Below, piece after piece: positions 23,685-34,069 of a stretch of 64,000 bases of DNA. The position numbers were made by a program, and so were the translations under genes. Below the pieces are notes generated by a model. It was not told where the DNA came from. It did no database searches and saw nothing but the letters and a program-made list of their open reading frames with translations. Numbering within the stretch: position 1 is the first letter of the stretch; the number at the start of each line of letters is the position of its first letter. Origin of the DNA: Channallabes apus. Its lineage: Eukaryota > Chordata > Actinopteri > Siluriformes > Clariidae. The stretch spans positions 21,199,754 through 21,263,753 of the forward strand of contig CM060124.1 in the NCBI GenBank assembly GCA_030522415.1, written 5' to 3'.

Positions 23685-23690
23685 AATAAA
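23685..23690 (+). terminator. Poly(A) signal of f7
   Basis: AATAAA lies 47 bp after the f7 stop codon. Confidence 0.65.
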
Positions 23691-23699
23691 AGTTATTAA

Positions 23700-25275
23700 A
23701 CTGTTAAAGATGGAAGCTTGGCAGCATAGACAAGGTGCTGTCAAAAAACTTGTGAATTCTTACCCTATCTAGTGTTGCTTGGTGCCTGACACATCTTACT
23801 TCACATGAGTTTGATTAATTTCTGTTTACACAAGATTGAGAGAATAGAAAATGAGCAGATGTGAAACGTGTGACCTCAATGCAAAATGGTGAATTACACA
23901 ATAAGTTAATTTTGCCATATAAAGTGTAGCAGCACTTTAAAGCTACTTTTTCATTCTTCTTTCTAAATATATAATTAACATTTTTACTTTATACAACTGT
24001 TACACCTTCATCTGGGCTTTATATGTGTTATTCTCTTGTTCAGCTTTGTACTATTTTTAAATAAATGAGACCTAATCTAAAGAGCAAGCTAACTAATTTG
24101 ATCTTTTATGTGCATGTGTGAATGTGTCTTGCGAAGTCGGTGTTATGTTGCATCAGTCCATTAGTCTCACTTACGGGTGGTTTTCTTATGGCCACACAGC
24201 TGTTTATTCCCAATTCTAGAAATGCATAAATCACTATAGTTCCATGTTTTGATAATGTGTTAAAGGGTTCTTAACCCAATTTCAGCCAATTTAAATCTCC
24301 TTAATCTCCCATTATTTTGATCCTACCGTAAAATACCTTTTACAACTGTTCCATAATCTAAAGTGCTAGCTAACTAATTTAAACTTTTATGTGCATGTGT
24401 GGATGCGTCCAGTGAAGTTGGCGTTTAGTTGCTGACCGTTCAGAGAGCGTTATCTCAGATTCCTTTCCTTATCCAGTGACTAATGTTCAGGGAGGGTTTT
24501 TCATGGATGTTCCATGCTGAATGAGAACAAATAAATATTTCTGATTTGCTCATTAAAGAACATACCAAGCTCTACTCTTCAACACCGTACAGTTGGTTCC
24601 CCTGAGTGCCTCAAACAGGTATGCTTTTATGGGATTTATATTGCATGATTGTAATTGTAATATAATTTTTTAAATGTGTAATTAAAAAATACACAAATAT
24701 GGTCTTCAATCAACATTTACGATTGTAAATATTTCTAGAAACACTGCGTTTGCTGTAGCTGCGAGTAGCTGATGCATATAGTGGTTGATGACACAAAAAT
24801 CATGAAAGAAGATTAATATTGTGATACATTACAAATATTAAGATACATACTGTATTATTTAAAAGTATTAAATTCTAATGTAATTTTCATTTATAATTTT
24901 AAAAACCTTTATTGGTCGCACACAATACACAATCTGACAATATACAATATGTTTTTACGACTTAATATAAGAGACATAGAAGTAGTAAACATAGAAAAGG
25001 AAAAAATATAAAGAGGTACACGGGCATGACTACATAAGGTAACTATTCCAAGACAAGTGAAGTTATGAGAGGTTGGTTCTGGGAACACTACGAAATGAAA
25101 TTTATAGTAAAGTCAAGTAGCCTTTTATTGTCATTTCAACCATATACAATTTACAACACAATGAAACGAAACAACGTTCCTCCAGGACCAAGGGGCTACA
25201 TACGACATAAATTTACAACATAAATTAACAAAAAACTAACTAGCTAACTAACTAAGAAATCTAATTAGCTGGCTA
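23700..25275. other. Intergenic stretch between f7 and the f7i-type gene
   Basis: No exon is visible. Two half-repeats around 24075-24200 and 24360-24440 (AGCTAACTAATTT, TTTTATGTGCATGTG) mark an old local duplication. 25110-25260 is a retroelement 3' tail shared with 4360-4460. Confidence 0.45.
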
Positions 25276-25289
25276 GATGAGACAAATCA

Positions 25290-25535
25290 GATTGTTGTTG
25301 TTGTTGGTCTTTCGGCTGCTCCCGACAAGGGGTCGCCACAGTGGAATATCCAGTCCGCACTACAACTTGGCACAGGTTTTTACACTGGATGCCCTTCCTG
25401 ACGCAACCCTCCCATTTTATCCGGGTTTGGGACCGGCACTGCGTCCAGTAGCTGGGGTTTTGGGCACTGGCTGGAAACCGAACCCGGGCCTTTCGCCTTG
25501 ACAGGCGAAACACCTACCACTGAGCCACCAGTGCC
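25290..25535 (-). repeat. tRNA-Gly-derived SINE with an RTE-like 3' tail
   Basis: In reverse it begins GGCACTGGTGGCTCAGTGGT, carries GGCCCGGGTTCGG (box B) and ends in GCAGCCGAAAGACCAACAAC with a TTG/CAA repeat tail. Imperfect direct repeats (AGACAAATCA at 25280-25289, AGACAAACCA at 25536-25545) flank it. A second copy is at 54411-54644. Confidence 0.8.
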
Positions 25536-25879
25536 AGACAAACCAAATTAACATTATAAATTAACAGAAACTATGAACTGTCCACCACAAATGCCATTAA
25601 AAGTCTGAGATGTTCTGGAGAAGATTTTATGGACTGGTTTGACTCTCAGGTCATCAATACATGATCTTGGCCAAAAATGACTAAACCTCTAGATGGAAAT
25701 AAATGTTGCGACATTGAATATATTAGCTGAAACAATGGCATGGCGAATAAATGCCATAATCAGAGGTAAATGTGAAATATTTTGGCCAGGCATGCATGTG
25801 ACAAATAAAGGCTGTTATTGTTGTTGTTATTATTATTATTATTAAGACACTATAAATATCATAACTGATATGTAATACA

Positions 25880-26085
25880 GTACACATTTTGCACACTCAC
25901 TGTATGCACACTTTATGTACAGTACATCTGTTACATAATCAGGATCCTCCTCCACAGACACCCCCTCCCCCTTTCCCCATGCTGGTCTTTATTTATTCTG
26001 TACAGTTGTTGAATATTGTAAATAAATATATAACCCTTGGTGAATAAAACTGGTTTCTGATTCTGATAAGCATTGCGATATTTGC
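25880..26085 (+). repeat. LINE-like 3' end
   Basis: Ends in AATAAAACTGGTTTCTGATT with a short CTGATT repeat, the common terminal signature of fish L2/CR1-type retroelements. Assigned from this motif only. Confidence 0.4.
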
Positions 26086-26267
26086 TTCATATCACCCATG
26101 CTTGGCACACAGGCTTGTAGGCTTGTACACTCATAGCTTTGTATAGTCAGTGAGTGTACTTTATCCAAAGCACAAAAAAAAGTGCTCTTTTGACCCCCGG
26201 ATCGACCGCTGAGACGTTTTGTTTATCTCTGGATGACCATCAGTGTGGAGAGTCTAAGGGAAGCAAC

Positions 26268-29200
26268 ATGAAGTACCCAACTCTTCTGCTCTTATTTCTT
26301 TTTTCTCATGCTGTATCAGGGGCAGGTAAGGGACACATTATTACACGTTTTTTTTTTTTTAAACAGTCTCCTGGTGATTTAGTTTTTGTAAATACATTCA
26401 CTTTTGATATATCCTCTTATCACTGTATCACGTGTCCTGTCAGTGTTCCTGAGGAGAGACGATGCTAGCTCTGTGCTAAAGCGCTTCAGACGCGCCAACT
26501 CGGGCTTCCTGGAGGAGGTGAAGGCGGGAAACCTGGAGCGCGAGTGCATCGAGGAGATCTGTGACTATGAGGAAGCGCGCGAGGTGTTCGAGGATGACAC
26601 CAAAACGGTCAGATTTGTTAGAGCCAAATGAAAGCATCAAGCATGCGCATGCACCGCGCGCGCATGACTGTATACTTACGTGTGCGAACCTCGTGCATGT
26701 TTATTCTCTGTTGTTCAGTAGAATGAGTATTTCAGTATTCCGAGTAATAGTCACGTGACAACTGCCAGTCAATTATAGATGCAGCATTAAAAATATTATA
26801 TTAGAACATGAATTCATAGGTTTTTTTTTTTTTTATTATCAGATATTATAATGAACCCTAGGCACGTGACAGCCGTCAAGACCATTAATATAAATTCTTG
26901 TATAATGTTTATTTTGTGGCACATTTATTTTTCAGGGGTTTCTCATGAATATGCAAAAAAACATTTATATATAATAAAAAATAAATATTGTTTATGATGT
27001 CAAATTTGATTAAACTAATTTTATTATAAAATAAACAATATAAAAGTATACATGTTGTATATGAAAAAAATATTAAATTTTTTTATATGCAACATATATA
27101 TTTTCATATTGCTTATTTTATTTATTGTCTCATGAACTTTGTAAACCATTACCCTATACATTTATGTTCTAATATAATATTTGATAGCGATTATGTTAGG
27201 GGGGAGGGGCAATCCATGGCAGGGGAGCATTTCAGTGCATAACACCAGTCAATAAGGGCCCTTTAAAATTAGGCAGAGAAGAATGCTACTTTAACATGTA
27301 ATTATTTAACATAATAATTATTTAATAATTTTAATAAGTCATTTAGTCACAATATTCCGCTGTATTTCTTAATATAATTTATTTGCCAAAAAAATAGAAT
27401 CTAAAAATCTAATTGCATTACGTTAATTTGTGTTCGTGTACGCGGGGTGCCGGATAAACCACTGTCTATGTAGGCACATACATTTTTTTAAAGAATGTGA
27501 TTTGATACTGAGCTCTAATTAGACCATTCTCAACGAGTCTTATTAACGTTAGCAGATTGTTAGTTAATGTATTGAATAGTGATTGATGTGGAAGCCAGCT
27601 AAAGATGAGAGAAAATTCTGTAATTTCTTTGCTAAAATACATCTTCGCCAGTTGGATCGGACGAAGAAAGAAAAAAAGTTTAAGAGTTTGGACAAGATCG
27701 ATCTGATCTACTAATTAAGCAGCAGTCAAGTGATCGCGTCCGAGCTTACACTCTGTGTTTTTCCAGCACTTCTTATGGCTGTTTATTTTTAATTTATTAT
27801 TAAAAGTTTCATTTTAATTTTGTTTGCGCCTCTCACCCCCGAAATTTTTTTTTTGCACCATTTGCCACTGACTACTACTACTACTACTACTACTACTAAT
27901 AATAATAATAATAATAATTATTATTATTATTATTATTATAAATAAGTTATGAGCTCATTGTATCTCCAAGACTGTACTTTGGGTATGGCCTTAAGAATAT
28001 ATTTCCATAATAAGCTTTGTTTTTTTTTATTAAAACAAACGTTCAGGTCAAACCAAAACTTTTTATTGTGCAGAATGAAAGAACCCATTATGAGTGTAAA
28101 ACTTCCTTTATTTCTCAATACTATCCCCTGCTACAAGATGAGGCAAGAGAAAATGATCAGACTTCCTGCTTCATATCTAAAACACTGGCCTCAAAAGAAC
28201 TCCTTTAATGGCCCAAACATGTGTAAATGGCTTGGAACCAGGTCAGGACTGTACAGGTGATGTGGCAATAACTCCCAGCCGAGTTCCTGTAATGTGCAAG
28301 ATGATGTCATGCGTTTTCCTGCCAAAACACAAGGCTTTTGATTATTAAACCAGGCCATTTTAATGGGAGAAATAATCATAAGAAATGAATTAAAGTAACC
28401 GCGGCTTCTTCCAGTTGGAAGGCATATTTACCTATCACACTATCTTTCCTTGGCAGGTCAGATATGAAAAAAGAAGTTTAATTTGTCATGTAAATTTTTT
28501 TTGTCAAATGTCTCAGATTATTAGGAAGATCAGCTCAAAGATCAGATCAAACAACATTCCGAACGGGAGAGCACGGAGCCGCTGCAACTACGCGCGCCGC
28601 CATCACCACATTCAAAGAATAGATTTTGCATATTTGCTGTTGCACTGAAGTTAGGATAGAGTGTCACTTCTCGTTTTTAATTTGATAGTATGAATAATTC
28701 GCTTTTCTTTCCCCCAAAAAGAGATGATTTAAATACAGACCTTTTGCACAATAAGAAAGTTCTCATTGATTAGAATACCTCCTTTCTTGTCAAATAGATC
28801 CATATAGTCCCCTATCATGGAGTTTAAAAGAACAAAAAGTAATTGATACTGTAGTAATACAGTATATGCATTATTCCATATAATACATTTGTGTGTGTTT
28901 GTTATAGCTAATTTCATGGCCTGTGTCAAAAAACATGAAGACATCATTATAATTGTAAATAATCTATTAGTATAGATCTTGTGAACAATAAAAAATAAAT
29001 CACAGACCAATTAGTGTTATATGATTACAACGAACATAAAACACAATCCATACAATGACTGACATTAACTGATTTATTTTTTTTTTACAGAGAGACTTTT
29101 GGATATCATATCATGGTAAGTTTATTAAGAAATGAAAATACATATCCAACTATAATATATAATAACATATACAGTACAGGCCAAAAGTTTGGACACACCT

Positions 29201-32200
29201 TCTCATCTATATGTCAATGTGTTTTCTTTATTTTCATGACCATTTACATTGGTAGATTCTCACTGAAGGCATCAAAACTATGTAAATGGTCATGAAACTA
29301 AAGAAAGCACATTGACATACAGTATAGATGAGAAGGTGTGTCCAAACGTTTGGCCTGTACTGTATGTAATACAGTTCATTTAGATCTAAATTCATAAATA
29401 GTTTGTATGTAGGATATCGGCATGTAGTCATAAATATACTGTACAATTTCCCTTCAAACGAAAAATAAAATGTAATCATTTTATACAGCACACATTCCCC
29501 ATAATCGATGTTTAATGTAATGATAACAAAATATAACAACTTTTCTGATACTGAACCGATACCGATATCCACTATTGTTTTCTTCAAATGCTATAAAAAG
29601 AAGCAATTTATAGTTTCAATCGTTCATGCATGAAGTCACGTGCATTAAAACATAATACATACAACATTATACTGTATGCATATAAAAAAGCAATCAAGTC
29701 TCTTTATTAGCATTTCCAGTTCATAAATACATTTCTTCTTAGATGATATAGTATATAAATCAGTAATACTGAATGCACCCGGGGTTTTCAAGTCAAACCT
29801 TGACTTTTTATTGTGTAGAATAATAGAACGCAGTTATAAATGTAAAAACTCCCTGTATTTCTCGATATAATCCCCAGCTACACTAATCCACGTCCCAGAG
29901 TTTCACTAGAGCTTGGATGCCATCAACAGGACACCAGCTGAGTTCCTGCAATGTTCGTGTCATGTTTGTGAATGACTCTATGTACAGTTCCCACAGACAG
30001 ATGTGTCTCTTCCGAAAGTTGGCGACTGTTCAAAGATCAGGCAGAATGTTGATAGGAACGACTACCTCGGCCGGGATCCTCATTCTCAGACTTTTTGTAA
30101 CCCATAAGAACACAGACCCATTTCTCGTTTAAGTTAAATTAGGGGGGATATACAGTAACACAGCCCAAATAGAACACATTTTGAAATACTTCACATTGCA
30201 TTTTCCCTGACAATTTAAGAGTTAAAAGCCCTGTGTGATGTACAGTACTGCAACTGGATGATCATTAGATGATACTTCATGACTTACAATCAGCAATAAA
30301 GGCTGAATAAGGACCTTTTCAGAAAATTTAAAGGTTATGTGACAAAGTCTTCTGTAAATGTCAATTTGTTTTACGGCTTCATTCATGAGAAATTCATACG
30401 AAAGCATAGAACAGTTTTGTGCTTGCATACCTCTTTTACTGTAGCTTGTACATGTTTGTGTTTTTAAACCAGCTCGTGAGCCATGCTTGACAAATCCATG
30501 CAAAAACAATGGGACTTGTATCTATCTGGGACACTCCTACGTCTGCCAGTGCCTCGACGGCTTTGAGGGCAAATATTGTCAAGAAGGTACAACGCATCTT
30601 TAAGCTGCATTAAATCGCTCCGGACTCACGAGATTTTGTCTCATGCTGCCGTGTCTATTCTGTGGCTTACAGTATACATCACATTTAACAATCCAAAAAA
30701 ATATAAAAACAAGATTTCCTTATCTAATACTCTCTATTTCCAGCGTTTCAGGATACGCTGAAGTGCCTGTATCTGAATGGTGGATGTGAGCACTTCTGTG
30801 ATGGTTCAGGTCGCAGGAGAAAGTGTGCATGTGCCCCAGGTTATGCCCTCGGAGTGGACAGGAAGTCCTGCATTGCTCATGGTGCTGAAATTTCTTCTTC
30901 TTTTTTTTATTGTTATCAAAAAATATTCTCATGGGATCTGAACAAACAGAATTGTGGGAATATAACTTCAGAGATATGCAAAGCAGGAAACAGCAAAAGC
31001 TGAACAGCAAAGCAGGAAATTTCTTGGGGCCCCAGACCAGTAGGGGACACTCGAGGGCTGACAAATGTACTTATCATTTATAAGATTTAATGGTGATGAA
31101 TGATATTTGGAGCAGCAGATATAGTAATAATATAATCAGAGGTGGAAAGAGTAATAAAATTTTGTACTCAAGTACAAGTACTGTTACTTCAGTGAAATTT
31201 TACTTAAGTACAAGTAAAGTTACCATTATAAAAATCTACTCAACTAAAAGTAAAAAGTAGCTCATTAAAAAATTTACTCAGAGTAAAAGTTACCGAGTTA
31301 CTTTTTTATTTTTATTTTTTTAACAGCGGGGGTGGGATGAGGCATTCTAGCGTAGTTCAAAAAAGATGAGCAGATATAAATCTCAAACTAGTTGTTTTTA
31401 ACTGAAGGAACACCTTTGCGTAATAAAGCTGTTGTCTTTCTTGTGCTTGAAAATCAAAGTGGTCACTTAAATATGGTGTTACGTCCCAGTCTAGGATCAT
31501 ACAGCAAAAGAATGGTTCAGGGTTCTATTTTAAACTGTATGGAAATGGTGGTATATGGCAGAAAGAACTAGATCCAATCATTAACTGATGAAAAAATGAG
31601 GTTTGTATACACACACACACACACAACAGGAGGAGGGTCAGATTCAGGATGGACCCAGGACAAAATAATAAACAAAATGGTATTTATATTTAGTAGCTAG
31701 ATTACCTGCAAAAAAAAAAAGAAACACACAAACAAAAATACAGGCAACTTCCCGGACTCCCTAAACCTATATAAACTATATAAAATATAAACCTAAGCTA
31801 AACTATATAAAATACCTGGCTCAAAAAAGTCTCACAGTCGAATATTTCACTGGATTGTTTTAGCTATGATTAAGCTGTGGGACTGCTTTGATAACCTTAT
31901 ATATATTATGTATATATAATTTTATCACCCCCCCCCCCATCCCCCATCATTCCGTACAATAAGGTAGTCAGCTATCTTTATTTTATTGCCACATAACATC
32001 CTGAGCAAATAAATTCCCAAATAAACTCCCTCTTCCAAAAATAAATGGCAGCCACGCCCCTGCTACTAGTGAGTGCACAGACATACAGTGAAATTATCTA
32101 CAAATATATACAAAGACCAACCAAACCAAAGGGACAAAGCAATAATCAAAGTCAATTGGAGGCAAAAAGTCAAACCAGAATACACAACCAAATATCAAAA

Positions 32201-32921
32201 CGCTAAAATCACAACCTCTTTCATCTTTCGCGCGTCTCTCTCCAGTCGCGCTAGTCGATGACGTCACTCAGGGCGGAAGCGGCCGTGTGGAAGGTCAGGT
32301 GATGCCGATGTCAGAAAACCTGGAGTGGAGTCTGGAGCGGCGCGCGACCAGGACATGATACACACACGCGGCGCAACGGAGCATTTATACAAAGCATAAT
32401 ATTTTTATTATTTTATCATTTTCATTCATTTATTTTTTACTCAGTAGCGAATATGATTTAAAATGTAGCGAATTACAATACTTCCAACAAAACGTACTTA
32501 AGTAAAAGTAAAATTACAGATTTTTAAAACTACTTTAAAAAGTAGAAATACACAAAAAAGCTACTCAATTACAGTAACGCGAGTAAATGTAATTCGTTAC
32601 TTTCCACCTCTGAATATAATACAGCATGTCCCAATAATAATTAATTTCATAATTTGAAATATGAATATTTGAGTAACTTAAATTTAAAATTAAATTGTAT
32701 TTGTCACACACACGGTGATATGCGGTGATGTAATATGCAGTGAAATGTTTTAACAACCGGCCATGACCTTAAAAAAAAAATTTTTTAAGAAAAAAATTTG
32801 TATTATAAATAAGATCATAAAAATAAGAATATAATAATGAAATAGATAATGAAAGGTAAATATTTTACCAAATTATTAATATAAAGAATGAAATAAGAAT
32901 ATTATAAAAAAATTATAATAA

Positions 32922-32961
<40 letters not shown>

Positions 32962-34028
32962 GATACAATATAGAAAATATAGTTATTTTTATTTAATTTC
33001 TTAGAAAAGAAATTCACGTTGCACAATCTGGTTAAAAAAAAAAAGAAAAAAGTTAAATTTTAATCTTAGTTAGTTTTACACATCTTGTTAAAATTTGAGA
33101 TCATTTCGATAATATAACCTGATGTGATAAAACCCAGACAATATCAAAGATACGTTTGTGGGGAAGCCATATGACACCTTAGTTAAGGTTCGAGTGGATC
33201 TAGATGTCCATCTGTTAATCTTTAAGAGGCCTTTATATTTCTTTCTTAGATATTTGGGTTATTTAAAAAATAAATAAATGATGGTACTGATGGTACTTAG
33301 TTAGTAACCTACAGTAGTACTGTAACCCAATGTACGGATCGATTTAATGATGGAAAGCATTTCTGCCTAAATGTGAAATTTTCATGCATAGTAGCTCCTT
33401 TTGATTTGTACTACTAGACAGCATGTTTTCTTCTTTGCCTGTAAATATCCTGTTACTCTTTTTTAGTTCAGTTTCCATGTGGTAAAGCTCCACTCCAGAG
33501 AACACAGACTGTTTTGCCACGAGCTGTCGGTGGAAATCAGTGCCAGAAAGGCCACTGCCCTTGGCAGGTAACTAATACGTGGAACATTTTAAAATATAAT
33601 AAAGCCTAGACTGTTTGTACTGAGAAAAACGTTTCCAAAGACAGAACAGTTAACAGAAAACAAAAATTCAATGTTTTAATGACATTCGCAAATGTTTTCA
33701 TGACAATCATGATAATAAGAATCATTTATTTTATGCAATGCTATACCACAACCAGTATCCAAAGTCCTTTATTCTTTAAAACCTGCTGGATCCGGCTAGT
33801 ACTCTCATGTGATTTCATCAATCCATGCATGCTCGATAGCTTCTTTATGATCGCGTACACAAGACGGTTTCTTGGCTTTTTCAACATTCTCCAACAGTTT
33901 TCTATTGGGTTTAGGTCTGGAGATGACCCAGGCCATGGTTCCAGAAGCTGAATACCATCGTCACATTAGAACTAATTAGGGCACAAGGTGGGGTACACAT
34001 GGGACAGGGTGCCAATCCATCACTGGCA

Positions 34029-34069
<41 letters not shown>

